From positions 8,652,501 through 8,716,500 of the forward strand of contig NC_080561.1 in assembly GCF_030253575.1 (NCBI RefSeq): 64,000 bases of DNA, written 5' to 3'. The notes beneath the pieces were generated by a model. That model saw only the letters and a program-made list of their open reading frames with translations. It was not told where the DNA came from and made no database searches. Within the stretch, counting starts at the first letter, position 1, and every line of letters begins with the position of its first letter. Origin of the DNA: Rhododendron vialii (taxonomy: Eukaryota > Streptophyta > Magnoliopsida > Ericales > Ericaceae). Made by a program: the position numbers and the translations under genes. Shown piece after piece: positions 1 through 10,996 of this stretch.

Positions 1-569
1 AGATAATTCAAACACTGAGCAATCCTCTTGTGAAATACATAACACTTTCAAATTACTAAGCAAAGCAAAAGCATATGCTCTGTATTTCAAACATATAGTT
101 TCGAGAAAAGAAAAACATATAAATCAATGTCAACCAAACAATATCCATTTACTCATACTCTTGATGAATATCAAACCATTTTCCATACAAATTGCAAAGT
201 ACACTATTCAATTTTGCAAATCAGGTGAGGTGGTGGAAGAATTCTACATGAGGAGTTGGCCAATGTTAACAAGAAAAGGCATAGGCATAGACCTATGTTG
301 GCTAAAAAAGTGTCATACAATCAACGCCACAATCAGTAGGTGAATCGATTGTATGTCATACCAAGTCCTGTGAAGTTGTTTGTATAGGAAATGGTTTGAT
401 ATTCATCAAGAGTAAGAGTAAATGGATATTGTTTGGTTGATTTTGATTTATATGCTTTTCTTTTCTCGAAACTATATGTTTGAAATACAGAGCATATGCT
501 TTTGCTTTGCATAGTAATTTGAAACTGTTTTGTACTTCCCAGGGGGATTGCTAAGTGTTTGAATTATCT
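1..569. repeat. Long-arm foldback (inverted-repeat) element
   Basis: Positions 1-191 are the reverse complement of 379-569 with few mismatches: the opening AGATAATTCAAACACT matches the closing AGTGTTTGAATTATCT. The roughly 190-base centre holds a smaller hairpin pairing 311-322 with 347-358. This is the structure of a foldback transposon or long-TIR MITE. The left end lies at or beyond the window edge, so no target-site duplication can be checked. No coding sequence is supported in it. Confidence 0.8.
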
Positions 570-713
570 TTCACTCCTAAAATAAATTCCATGGTAATCT
601 CATCAATGGGGTTTTCCTGTCCACAAATATAAACATACATATGATAACCTTGTGTTTTTGTTTCTAAATTTCTAATTATCTTCTTTTAATAAAAATTTCT
701 TTATTTTTCTTAA

Positions 714-1151
714 GATGTAGGGACTGGTATAAAAAAGGATCTGGATGATTTTAGAACACTTGTGGATTCCATAGTTCAACGACATTCGGCAAAACTACCC
801 GAGCCTCCTGTTTTTGGGTCTTTTAAGGGAATGTTTACTCGATTGAATGGTTTTGATAATGTTAAGGACTTAGAAAAAATCAAACTCGTGAGTGTTTTTA
901 TTTGTGGAGCTCATCTATTTCACAATAAGAGTTTGATGGAGGAGTTTATAGAAAATGTTGAGAAATTCTCTTTGCAAGATCTGAATGCTTTCACAGACAA
1001 CTTGAAAGATAAAAAGTTGAAAGCGAAATCTATTTCTATGCCAGACATGGTTAGTTGGCATCACACTGTTAGGAAGAAACCACTCATTATACAAAGTAAT
1101 GTTTCATCAGGGTGGAAATTATTTGGGTGGCATGAATCCTATCTATTCTAG
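714..1151 (+). CDS. Unidentified coding-like exon, probably decayed
   Basis: An open frame runs from a pyrimidine-rich stretch ending in AAG just before 714 to a stop at 1151; the first ATG is at 762. The roughly 140-residue product is hydrophilic and lysine-rich (for example LKDKKLKAKSISMPDMVSWH) with balanced amino-acid use, unlike the random frames nearby. Shifting frame near 1110 gives a continuation containing GGNYLGGMNPIYSSSGG, which suggests a frameshift. A possible second coding block at about 1290-1457 (KFPTKITTKWGEYLKAMLLK) follows an intron-like AT-rich gap. I do not recognise the family. Its position between a foldback element and a solo LTR makes an old transposon gene as likely as a host gene. 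Confidence 0.3.
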   Translation, partial: DVGTGIKKDLDDFRTLVDSIVQRHSAKLPEPPVFGSFKGMFTRLNGFDNVKDLEKIKLVSVFICGAHLFHNKSLMEEFIENVEKFSLQDLNAFTDNLKDKKLKAKSISMPDMVSWHHTVRKKPLIIQSNVSSGWKLFGWHESYLF

Positions 1152-1568
1152 TTCTGGAGGCATTTACTGGCTTATACATTGTGCATCATCCGATTAATTG
1201 GGTAAGTTTTAATTCTTAGTTTTGTGGTTTAATGTATTTTATTTTGTGATTCAATGCTTAAAAAATCTTTTTTAATCTTTGTAGCCGGGAGGTAGGAAAG
1301 AGGTGGTAGAGGATGTGGTGGACATTTTCCGGCAGCCATTCCGTCCATTTACAACCTCATGATGGATAGGACATTCAATAATAAATTCCCAACGAAGATC
1401 ACTACTAAATGGGGTGAATACCTGAAAGCTATGTTGTTGAAGAATGAGAGGATGTGATATGGTTGTGGTGGTGCTTGCCTCTCATGGATGTGATGGGTTA
1501 CGTATATGAGTTGGATTGGGTTATGTAAGTTTCTGTTTGCTATTGCTACTTTACTGCTACTTAGTTAC

Positions 1569-2081
1569 TGTTGGGAAAATGTGTTTACTATTTGTGATGA
1601 AAACCAATAATATGAGTGCAATAAAATCGGAACTCAAAACCTGAAAATCGATGAGAACAAAATGATTGATCAATGCGAGTGTTTATGTGTGACACTCTGT
1701 ACTTAAGACAGATTTCGCCCCCGCTACGGTACTCATGGTTTGTATTGGACGACTGTCTACCAGCACTACTTGATCGGAATCCCCCCAAAGCAGCACTTCA
1801 ATTGGAGGATCTGGCGAACCATCTTGTGTTTGTAACTCTCTCGTATGAATGGACTTCAATGAAGGAAAAATCAACTTCTAAAAGTAAAAAATGAATGAGA
1901 GAAATAATATTTATAGGCCAACTCGTAACTCTAAGAAAAGTCACCAAGGAAAGAGGCACATCTGTTCGTGAAGGACGCGTCCGTCCATGGCGAACAAGTG
2001 CCAATGAAAAGATGCAACTCCAAAATAAATCAATTTCCATTCACACTTAAAATAAAATATATCCTATAATATTTTCCAACA
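1569..2081 (-). mobile_element. Solo LTR, Copia-type
   Basis: The 513-bp unit begins TGTTGGGAAAAT and ends ATTTTCCAACA, which is a TG...CA terminus with short inverted repeats. It is flanked on both sides by the 5-bp direct repeat GTTAC (1564-1568 and 2082-2086). On the minus strand it carries a TATAAATA box (1908-1915) followed by a pyrimidine-rich leader, as expected for a U3-R-U5 LTR reading right to left. No internal retrotransposon domain or second LTR is nearby, so this is a solo LTR left by LTR-LTR recombination. Small open frames inside it are not genes. Confidence 0.9.
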
Positions 2082-2086
2082 GTTAC

Positions 2087-3640
2087 TATGGTTGGTGATG
2101 TTATGTCTTAAGAGTTTTTGTTTAGCTGGATTATTATGGTGATGTTATGTCTTTCTGATGAATCTGTCTTCTAATGATGAATCTGTCCTCTGAATTCAAT
2201 AGAAATCTAGTGTATATTCACTAGAATCCTTTAGTTCATCTTTTACTTCTACTTCCCAAGTGGGGAAGTTCTCATGGAACAGATATATACAGAAATTCGC
2301 CTATTCGTATGATATATACAGAAAATGGCCCATTAGTAACTTAGGAAGGAAGGAGATTTCCCCCCACAGACCTGTCCACAGTGGAAATCTATATTCGCTA
2401 GAATCTTTAAGTTCATCTTTTACTTATATTTCCTAACAGTGGGGAAGTTTTGCGCTACACCTGCTCTATATAGAAATTCACCTATTCGCATTAGTAAGGA
2501 GATTTTCCCCAAAAGAAAGAGATTGGAACCCTGTAGATGAAAAGCCAAGATGCCTCACTAGAAATCTTATAACCCTTGATATTCACTAGAAATCTTAAAT
2601 TAAATGTTTGTAATTTTTGGAGAGCCAGGACTTATTATTATGCAGTTGGGGGGCTCCCATTGAATCTAAGAGACTTATTTTCATTCTGATTCAAGAATGA
2701 AATGTAAGTTTAGAAGGGAAATTGCATCTAGACCAAACCGAATGAAATTGTAACAATGTTATAAATCAAACAACAATTTTTGTAGTGGTATATTGCGTCT
2801 AAGTTCTATGATGCAGAGGATGAGAAACATTCACTGTTTTTCTCATCATCCTAAAATAAGGACACCCATTGGGCCAAAATCCACCTAAAAGGCCAAAGCC
2901 CAAACACCTAAAGGGTCTAAAAAAACTGAGATCAATTAAGTTGGAGAATTGTAGGAATGCCTTGAATATTTTGTTAATTACTAGAATATTGTTCCGGTAT
3001 AATAGGGGATTTTGGGGGACTTGTAGACATTCATCCTTTTTGGCCTCTCTAGAGTTAGGGATAACTAGTCTCTCTCATCGCCCGTGGATGTACCAAGAGG
3101 AACCATTTGTGATTTCTTGTTTGTTTTCTTTTCTCGTTTTTAGCTTGCACTCATCTTTTTTGTTCTTTTTCTCGCTCTTGCGCTCATAACATTGTTTCAA
3201 CAAAAGTCTTTTGAATTGTTTCACCAAAAGTCTGGTGAACTTATCTCATGCAATGCAAAGGATCTCAATACCATGTGTCGGCAGCCGGGAATCTTACTAT
3301 AGGGATCATGTAGAATTTCTTCACACCATTTGCCCATTCCTGTTTCTTACCTATTTCTGCTAATACTTGACCTTTCTTTTGTAGAGGTCGCGCTGTTAGG
3401 AATTCTTGGAAATGGGATGGTGGTTTTTGTCTGGGGAGCTCAGGCGAGCTCATTAGAATTCAGAAAACTGGAAGATGCATCTTCAGATTAGGATGAGGGT
3501 GATTTACCGGCCGGTCCAAAAAAAAGGATCAAAACTCCACCAGGTCCAAGCCCAACCCAAAATGCACAAATAAGGATACGGACTAATAAGTTACCAAAAA
3601 TACCCTCGAAATAAACCACGGGCGCCCGACCTCCTCATTA
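2087..3640. other. Gene-free stretch with an old duplication
   Basis: No gene is supported. About 130-150 bases around 2205-2355 recur in diverged form at about 2385-2510: both contain TTTAGTTCATCTTTTACTT or close variants, a GTGGGGAAGTT block and ATATAGAAATTC-like tracts. The part at about 2860-3200 (GGGCCAAAATCC..., then CCCGTGGATGTACC and a pyrimidine-rich tract) resembles a piece of a Copia LTR, but neither end could be defined. Confidence 0.4.
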
Positions 3641-3650
3641 TCTCTCTCTA

Positions 3651-3654
<4 letters not shown>

Positions 3655-3687
<33 letters not shown>
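3655..3687. repeat. (TC)n microsatellite
   Basis: An uninterrupted TC dinucleotide tract of about 33 bases sits in a broader pyrimidine-rich stretch (3640-3760). That stretch resembles a plant 5' leader, and a possible donor AAAG|GTTCAG lies at about 3795. It may be the remnant promoter and first 5'UTR exon of the permease pseudogene downstream, but that link is inference. Confidence 0.85.
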
Positions 3688-3690
<3 letters not shown>

Positions 3691-3759
3691 ATGCGCGAGA
3701 CTTCTACGCCACCTCCTCTGTGTCTCTCTCTCCTAGCTTGCTCTCTCTGCGAGATAATC

Positions 3760-5679
3760 TAACGATCGATTCCCAAATCATCCTCGCGATCAAAGGTTCA
3801 GTTTCCAGAGGTTTTGCCTTCTAGCAAAGCCTACTCTTGTATGTGTATTTTTCGTTCTCTCTCTAATGCACTTCTCCTACGCAAATTTTACATTTTAAAT
3901 GCATTCCTTGACCTTAATGCGATATTGCACCACTTGCTAGGCATTGACCGTGGAGGACTAGTTTCTTATCGTCCTTCTACCTCCCTTGTTACTGAAGGCA
4001 TGTTGCTTTACTAGTCTAGTGCTAACGGCTAACCCAAAGAGTCCTTTTTGGGGAAGATATCTTGTTTTCAAAACCCAATCTGTGGTATTACGGGGTAATT
4101 TATGAGTATCTTCTGTTGTGGATATTCAAAATTTGGCTTCAAATCTGAATCTTTTATGAATTGTTGTAGTTGGTTACTGGGTATATGATGTTTGCTTACA
4201 CCCTGTGGCATACTGGGGCACGACAGTCCACCATCGGTATCTTTAAAATGCTTATATATCCTTAGTCCCTCCATTGCTTTTTATTTACCAATCGATTCTT
4301 TCGCATGGATGGGTTCTTCTGTGATCAGAAATTGGTTAAAGGAGTCGCCCCTCAAATTGTGGGCTCGTTGTAAGTTGATTTACGTCCCTCTAGAAGTAAT
4401 CCTCTAAATGCTCATTCGAACTTCATGAAAACATATACCATAAGGGTTTGGCATCAATAATAGTAAGTTTCAACGAGACCATATTACGGACAAGTTCACA
4501 AAACAAAAGAAAAAGACGAACAACAGTCAACCAAGAGCAAATTTTAAAGCTCCGCCTTTGATGACTGATGCAGACAAGGCATTGGGAGAAGAAAAACACG
4601 TGCACATGAGTGAAGTGGCAATCCCCAATAGAATGTACGTAGAACATCCTTATTTTCTTAAGTATGAGAAAAAGCATGAAATTTTATAAGCCTATGGGAT
4701 CCTTTGCGAACCAAAGGTGGAGGAAAAGTTATCTAAAGTCGATTCATAAAATAGAGCTATTTCAATGCCGGAGTGTTATTGCCAGCTTTGTGTACAGACT
4801 ACATACGGAACATGGCACCCGCTTGCATCCTATGCATAGCTTCCATGGTACATATCCATCCTTTTTGGGCAATATAATGAATGAGGATGAGTTTATTTAA
4901 ATGTTTTCCTTAAGTTGTAATGAGTATTTGCGGAATCTCTAGTTAAGGTCCATGTATTGCTTGTGTGGTATATATCCATCTTTTTTTTGGCAATGTTCTG
5001 AATCCAGAGAATGAAATGATGAAATGTGCACTGGGCTCTGAGTAGTTGTACTCCAACTACTTTTTGATGGATAATTTGCTGCCTAGAAAGCTATTTCTGA
5101 TCTCCCTTTCCCTCTGATTAATTTCTGTTTGACCAAAAAGAAAAATATTATGAATCCAGAGAAGCTTATTTAAAGCTTTCCCTGAAGTTGTGATGCGAAT
5201 TTGCAGAATTTCTCATTAATGTCTTGCAGACTTGCGGTAGTTTGTTTCTATTTTGGAAATTCAGCGTAAAGGTTGATACTGAGATGCCTTTTCAGCAGTG
5301 AATATACAGTCGGAAAGGAGTCCTGAATCTTTAGAACCTTTTGTACAAGGGAACTGAATGTACTTTTTTTTAATAGCCGGGTGTCAGGGAATTGAATGTA
5401 TGAATGCATGACTTTTTCTGTGCAAGAGCATTGAATTGCAGTGAGGACAAGATCTTTTTGAAACTTTATTGGTTTTGTTTCTGTAGTTTACTGTCGAACA
5501 CTACCCAAGAAGTTTCTGTTTGTTGGTCAGGGCGACAAAATGATCACACTAAAGAAGGCTTTGGGGACTAATATTGGACTTAATCACGTAACACTTGAAA
5601 CAAACGTGATATTTCACGCTATATGGAGTACTAACTCTCTGGTTGACCAATCTCTCCACTGCCACTGCCACTCCCTCCT

Positions 5680-5726
<47 letters not shown>

Positions 5727-6607
5727 GGCCGCCCTGAGCTCTCTCCACCTCCAGTGGTCCGTGACCATTCCAAGAGCTGTTGATGTTACCTCTATGCCAA
5801 ATCTTAGGTTGATTCATAGTGCTGCTACTTTTGATGACGTTGGTGCCCTCGAAGACATCAATTGGGTTGGGCTTCTTGTTTTGTTCTTTGTATTTATGGC
5901 TCTATGTTTCAGATTCCGTTTTGAACATTTTTCTTTGGTTTTAGTTGTGGTTGATCTCTTATCAACTTGCTTCCACTTTTTTAATTCCTCTCTCTTCTTT
6001 CTCTTAATATATATTCCTCTTTTGTCGATCAGAAAAAAGAATTTGTTGAGCCATGATCAGCGCCTGAGGAAGGGTAGGTTACGAGCTCAAATACCTTGTT
6101 GTCAGAAACGAAAATGCTAGTTCATGTTAATGTTCAGTAAGCATTTGATGGGCTTTATATCCCCATGAAGCCATAGCTGGATTATTGGTTCTATTGCGGC
6201 AGTAGAAAACCCACTAGTCACATTTGTGGCATATTGTCTTACATGAGATAAGATGAAGGAGCAAACTTTTCATTATTCGTTGAACTGTAAGTGTTAATTT
6301 AGTTGCAAATGTTGAGCTGTGATAAGCACCACGAGAAGTGTAGGTTACAAGGTCAAATACCTCGTTATCTAAAACAGAAATGTATTGTCCGTTGCATTCA
6401 ATAAACAGATATGAAGTTCGTTCATTTTTTTGGTAAAACTAAAAGCCTATCATAACTGGGATGATGTTTCTTCCCACAAAATTTTGTATCCTTCTTTTGT
6501 TTTGTTTAGTTCTTATGATATTTCTAACATAGGGAACCATGTTGTGTGTAATAATGTTTTTCAGAATTTTACTGTGCAATAATGATTTCAAAATTTCCAT
6601 GTATGCA
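3760..6607. other. Non-coding stretch, possible UTR/intron of the permease pseudogene
   Basis: No coding region is convincing. It contains a second (CT)n microsatellite at 5683-5724 with a GC-richer pyrimidine tract after it, and a diverged duplication of about 65 bases (4886-4950 compared with 5157-5222, sharing TTTATTTAAA-like and GAATTTGCAGAAT-like blocks). The stretch ends in a credible 3' splice site, TGTATGCAG at 6608, just before the permease start. PUT genes commonly carry 5'UTR introns, so this may be leader plus intron. Confidence 0.4.
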
Positions 6608-6714
6608 GAAACAGAGGGTTTCATCAATAAAGCAATCATACATTCACATGACAGAAAACAGTAATGCTGATTATGTGGTTGTTGGGGAAGGATCTTCTCC
6701 CAGATTAGAGAACT

Positions 6715-6789
6715 TCCAACAAGCTTTCAATAGTGCCTCTTGTTTTCCTTGTATCCAACAAGCTTTCAATAGTGCCTCTTGTTTTCCTC
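6715..6789 (+). repeat. 39-bp tandem duplication in the permease pseudogene
   Basis: TCCAACAAGCTTTCAATAGT starts at 6715 and again at 6754, so the period is 39 bases (13 codons, in frame). The two copies are almost identical. It replaces the region where functional PUT proteins carry their first membrane segment. Confidence 0.9.
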
Positions 6790-7810
6790 TTCTACCAGGT
6801 ATCAGGGGGCTCATTCGGCGTTGAAGTGTGAAGGCAGCCAGTCATCTTTTAGCCCTCCTCGGGTTTCTACTTTTTCCCTTCATATGGAGTGTTCCTCAAG
6901 TCTTAATAACCACAGAACATGGTACTATGTTCCCGGAAAATGCAGGGTATGTGGTTTGGGTTTCATCAGCTTTGGGTCCCTTCTGGGGTTTTCAACTTGG
7001 TTGGATGTAATGGCTGAGTAGGGTCATCGAGACCGCACTATTCCCAGTTTTGTTTCTAGACTACCTAAAATCAGCCATTCCCCAATTATATGGTGGTTTC
7101 ACTAGGGCAATAGCTATTCTGGTTCTGACAGTGGCACCCGCTTATTTGGGACTTTAAGGGCTTAACCATGGTGGGGTGGGCTGCTATATTGCTAGGTGTG
7201 TATTCCATCCTACCCTTTTTGGTGATGGGACTTGTTGCAATTCCGAAACTGGAGCCATCAAGATGGTCTGCGGTAGACTTGCACATTGTGGATTGGGGGT
7301 CTATATTTAAACACACTCCTCTGGAATTTGAACTATTGGGATTCAATCATTACTTTGGCTGGAGAGGTGGAAAATCCCAATAGAACTCTTCTGAGAGCTC
7401 TCTTTTATCCTCTTATCATGATCATTTTAGGGTACTTTGTTCCTCTCCTTATCAGCAAGGGAGCGATTCCGCTTGACCATGAGCGGTGGAGTGATGGGTA
7501 TTTCTTTGATATTGATCGAATTCTTGGAGGTGTTTGGTTGAGATCTTGGGTCCAAGCAGCAGTTGCCGTGTCAAATATGGGGATGTTTGTGGCCAAGATG
7601 AGCAGTCACTCCTTTCAACTTCATCCTAAGTTTTTCGCCCAGAGATCACAATGTGGAGCTCCCCTTACTGGGATCCTATTCTCTGTGTCGGGCCTAATTT
7701 TGCTTTCGTGGCTCAGCTTCTAAGAGATCACAATGGAGTTCATTGCTTTTGTGACGCTAAGGATTAACTACCCTGCAGCACCTTGGCCATACAATGTTCC
7801 GGTAGGTACA

Positions 7811-8125
7811 ACCAGAGCAATTTTGATGTGTATTCCTCCAACCCTATGTATACTACTCTAGGTTCTAGCTTTAGCTTCTTCAAAAGTAAAGGTGATCAGC
7901 CTTCTGGCTGTGGTGGTTGGGCTAATCTGCGAAACACTTCTTTACAATTCATGCAAGCTCCACAATATAACCAGAGCAATTTTGGTGTGTATTCCTCCAA
8001 CCCTATGTATACTCTAGGTTCTAGCTTTAGCTTCTTCAAAAGTAAAGGTGATCAGCCTTCTGGCTGTGGTGGTTGGGCTAGTCTGCGAAACACTTCTTTA
8101 CAATTCATGCAAGCTCCACAATATA
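7811..8125 (+). repeat. 159/156-bp tandem duplication of the permease C-terminal region
   Basis: The block starting ACCAGAGCAATTTTGATGTG at 7811 repeats at 7970 with one 3-bp indel and very few substitutions. In the permease frame each copy encodes the same segment (TRAILMCIPPTLCI ... VLALASSKVKVISLLAVVVG ...). That frame has an in-frame stop inside each copy. The duplication ends near 8125. Confidence 0.92.
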
Positions 8126-8444
8126 ACGTTTATAGCTGTGATCAACTGGGCAACAATTATTCATTCAAGCTCCCAAAATACGCCAAGATTTATAAACAAA
8201 AATAAGCAAATAAGCTGATAAGCAAAGGGTACCAAAACGGTCTTTGAGTTTTGCTGATATTCACTTCCATGTGTTAATATGGCACAAGAACGAGTCGCTC
8301 TATTAGGCTGTGTTTGGATTGGATTTATTTGTTATAACAAGTACGGAAATTTTTAATTCATCGTTTTTTATGAGTGGATTAAGAACACAAGAACATTCTC
8401 TGGGGAAGGAGATTGATCAAGTTCAAACACAACATCTGATCCTT

Positions 8445-8619
8445 GAAGGCTTGAAGTTGCATCATTTTACGCGGCCCTGTGGTTATACAATGAACCCATG
8501 ATCAGATTTTGAAGGCTTGAAGTTACATCATTTTACGCGGCCCTGTGGTTATACAATGAACCCATGATCAGATTTTCCTGTGGGGAATTTATATTGGCCC
8601 TGTGGTTATACAATGAACA
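8445..8619 (+). repeat. 66-bp tandem repeat, 2 full copies plus a partial copy
   Basis: GAAGGCTTGAAGTT...CAGATTTT occurs at 8445-8510 and 8511-8576 with one difference. A third partial copy, GGCCCTGTGGTTATACAATG, lies at 8597. This is the third local duplication within about 2 kb, next to the permease pseudogene and the plastid-like insert. Confidence 0.9.
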
Positions 8620-8636
8620 AAAATTGGCACAGAAAT

Positions 8637-8856
8637 ATGATTTGATTCGTCGATCCTCAAAAAAAGAAATAAGCAAAGTTTATTCGGTGAGTGACCACTT
8701 AGAAATTCATGGAAAGTTACAATCCCCAGGGGAGGAAAGGTCCCCTTTTTTGAGTCTACTCCCGGGAACAGATCCAGTGGAGACGGTGTGGGGCCTGTAG
8801 CTCAGAGGATTAGAGCACGTGGCTACGAACCACGGTGTCGGGGGTTTGAATCCCTC
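8637..8856 (+). other. Plastid-like DNA insert (NUPT) with truncated trnR-ACG
   Basis: Positions 8791-8856 match plastid tRNA-Arg(ACG) from its 5' end (GGGCCTGTAGCTCAG) through the D arm, the anticodon loop CTACGAA and the T arm. The sequence then leaves the tRNA after AATCCCTC: the 3' acceptor strand is missing and replaced by AGCAAAGG. Upstream, from about 8637, the sequence also looks plastid intergenic, but I set that limit from memory of plastid sequence character. A nuclear plastid-DNA insertion is the simplest reading. The tRNA cannot fold its acceptor stem and is non-functional. Confidence 0.7.
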
Positions 8857-8888
8857 AGCAAAGGCGACGTCGGTTGCCATTATAACTC

Positions 8889-9067
8889 CAAAGAGTTGGC
8901 CTAGTGGTCAAAGCCTAGTGCTTGAAGGTCCGCTCCTTACTATGGTTTTATATTCGAAACTTCTATATACAAAATTTTGCTCTAGTTTTAGTTGAGACTC
9001 CTGCAAGTAGGCAGCGGGATTGGTCCATCAAGATTAATTGAGGTGCGCGTAAGCTAGTTATAAAAAA
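8889..9067 (+). mobile_element. tRNA-derived SINE (Au-like)
   Basis: A perfect Pol III A-box (TGGCCTAGTGG) near 8897 is followed by a degenerate B-box (ATATTCGAAAC, about 8950). The 3' hallmark GAGGTGCGCGTAAGCT (about 9041) is shared by Au-like plant SINEs, and the unit closes with an A-rich end. I could not find a clear target-site duplication, so the exact ends are approximate. Confidence 0.65.
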
Positions 9068-9204
9068 AGGGAATTTTGCAAAAAAGGGAATTTGGAATGT
9101 TAGTTTTCAATATAAAATTTTCCTGGGGAGATGTAAATGCCGAAAAGGCATGTGGAGCTGTGAGAGGTGGTTGAACAAACCAAACCTAAACGCATGGAAT
9201 TGGA

Positions 9205-9345
9205 GATGGTGATGTGCACTTTCGAGTTGTCAGATCGTGCATTCGAAGGCTCAGATTTCATCTTGACAATGAATAGCTCTCGATCGTTGATTGTCAAGAT
9301 GAGATCCGAGCCATCAGATGCATGATCCGACGGCTCGGAGGTGCG
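9205..9345. repeat. Imperfect inverted repeat
   Basis: GTGCACTTTCGAG...CATCTTGACAAT (9212-9271) pairs imperfectly with ATTGTCAAGATGAGATCCGAG...GAGGTGCGTA (9289-9345). This is a small foldback of about 60-base arms. No TSD was identified. Confidence 0.55.
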
Positions 9346-9359
9346 TATTTAAAACCCCT

Positions 9360-9475
9360 TTCATTAAGGTATTTATTTTTTAAGTACTTATTTTCCGTTT
9401 TACGAGATACGTCATTCTCTCTTAATACATCAAATTTAATTCAAAAAATAAGTATTTATTTCCCTTAGTGGACCG
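9360..9475. mobile_element. Short MITE, same family as the one near 63.5 kb
   Basis: The core ACTTATTTTCCGTTTTAC...AATACATCA...AATAAGTATTTATTT matches, in reverse complement, the MITE at 63436-63569 over most of its length. The two ends (AAGTACTTATTTT and AAATAAGTATTT) are themselves inverted. The boundaries are less clear than in the 63.5-kb copy. Confidence 0.55.
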
Positions 9476-10996
9476 GGGTCTAATTCTCCTTGATGGCTTG
9501 ACATTTGACAATAGGGTCCAATAAAAGGTGTCAAGACAAGTATGGTTGACAAACGAGGTGAAGAGTTACTTATTTAAATTTAATCCGAAACTTAATTAAT
9601 TTTTAGAAGTCACGTTGAAAATTTAGCATGTTTATGTGGCGAGTCAACCTAAAACCAACTTCAATCGAGTCATTTTTGAGTAGCCAAAATTTTCTAATTA
9701 CTATCATACATCGAATGAGCCTGGTCGTTTGAGAGCTCAGGGGGTTCAATAAATGCTCAAGCTCATAAACAAACCAAACCAACTTCAATCGAGTCATTTT
9801 CGAGTAAATTTCCAACAAATGGACCCTAAGCAGCTAATTCAAAATTGCATTGTGTGAAAATACATTTTGAAAAATGAACTGGAGAATGCAAAACTAAAAA
9901 TAATCCACCATCTAAATCAAATCTAGAATCTTAAAATAATCTACCATTTTTGAATTCTGATTACGCTTCTATTCACGAAATTCTTCTTGGAAAATTTATT
10001 TTGCACATAAACATTATTATAGTTTCTTGTTATAATCTACCATCCAAATCCAAATCTAAAATCTTAAACTAATTAGCTCCAAAACACTCTCAAGTCTCAA
10101 CTCAGTCCCTCCCTCAGAGCCCTGCATTTAAGGGTGCGAAGTAGCCGGAGTTTTGTAGTGTTCGAGCTCGGTTCATTTAAAAATCAGCTTCAAATTCTAG
10201 CCGAATCCAGTTCATTTATTGAACCAGACTCTATAAACGAGCCAAGCTTTGGTCGTTCACCACACGAGCCTAACACTCGAATTCGAGCTCTGCTCGAGCG
10301 GAGTCTTGAGTAGCTCGATTCGTTTTGGGCTCTCTCTTTTTTCACGTAGTACAAAAAGAATTTCGCACCGCCTTGAATACATTTTCCCGCCAACATCACC
10401 GACAGAGAGCCACCCTAGTCTCTCAGATTATATATCCACTCGTATCATCGATCTCCCTAAGCTCAGTTTCGTTTCCACGATTCCAGAGGATTTTTTCGAG
10501 GTCAGAGCTCTTTAAACCCTGAATCAAATCGACATTGATCTCATGTGTTGAATTCTACAAACAATTACAATGATTTTGCTTTCAGTTTTGATTTCATCAG
10601 CGAAATTCACGAACACAAATCACCGATCTGTTACTTTGAACACATACATTCCATTTCATAGAACTGGTTACACTGAAATTGATTGATGAAAGGAGCTACA
10701 CATTCGGGAGACTAACGGATGATTAATTAGGTCGAGAACATAACGATAACAGGAAGAAGAACGTGATTCCGTTCCTCAATTACTTGGTAGGAGTTGTAGT
10801 AGTACATAGAAGCATAATGGCTAGAACGTTATTGTAATTCACCGGAGCTACGGAATTTGTGACCCTGCATGTTAGGAAAAAAGGAAATATCTTCAGCTTT
10901 CAATTGATGTCACGTGCGAATATTCTGATTGATGTTTGTTATCTGACGTTACGAAGTAAAGGAAATGTAAAAGTAGTCAGGAGTCAGGAGTATTAA
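9476..10996. other. Intergenic stretch, no gene recognised
   Basis: It includes two copies of AACCAACTTCAATCGAGTCA (about 9655 and 9779), separated by about 124 bases. A pyrimidine/GC-richer zone at about 10240-10520 looks like a possible leader or exon fragment, but it has no recognisable protein and no downstream exon. I see no supported gene. Confidence 0.4.

Larger units (their letters stand above)
6648..8205 (+). pseudogene. Polyamine uptake transporter (PUT/LAT amino-acid permease) pseudogene
   Basis: Conceptual pieces in shifting frames match the plant PUT family, 12-TM proton-coupled polyamine/amino-acid permeases. In order they are: an N-terminus starting [38 protein letters not shown] with [61 protein letters not shown] with [22 protein letters not shown]; and [11 protein letters not shown]. 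Damage includes a frameshift after GVE (about 6827), an in-frame TAA after GW-M (about 7009), a stop and frameshift near 7157, an extra G near 7297, and loss of conserved blocks after SFQL and after LSWLSF. The N-terminal segment carries a 39-bp duplication (6715/6754) and the C-terminal part a 159-bp one. Too many independent lesions are present for sequencing error. A working transporter cannot be made from this copy. Confidence 0.9.

Noticed and set aside
5614-5817. Arg/Glu-repeat frame
   Set aside because: Produced by the (CT)n microsatellite read on the other strand.
8791-8856. Functional tRNA-Arg(ACG)
   Set aside because: The 3' acceptor strand is missing, so it is a plastid-like fragment and not a working tRNA gene.
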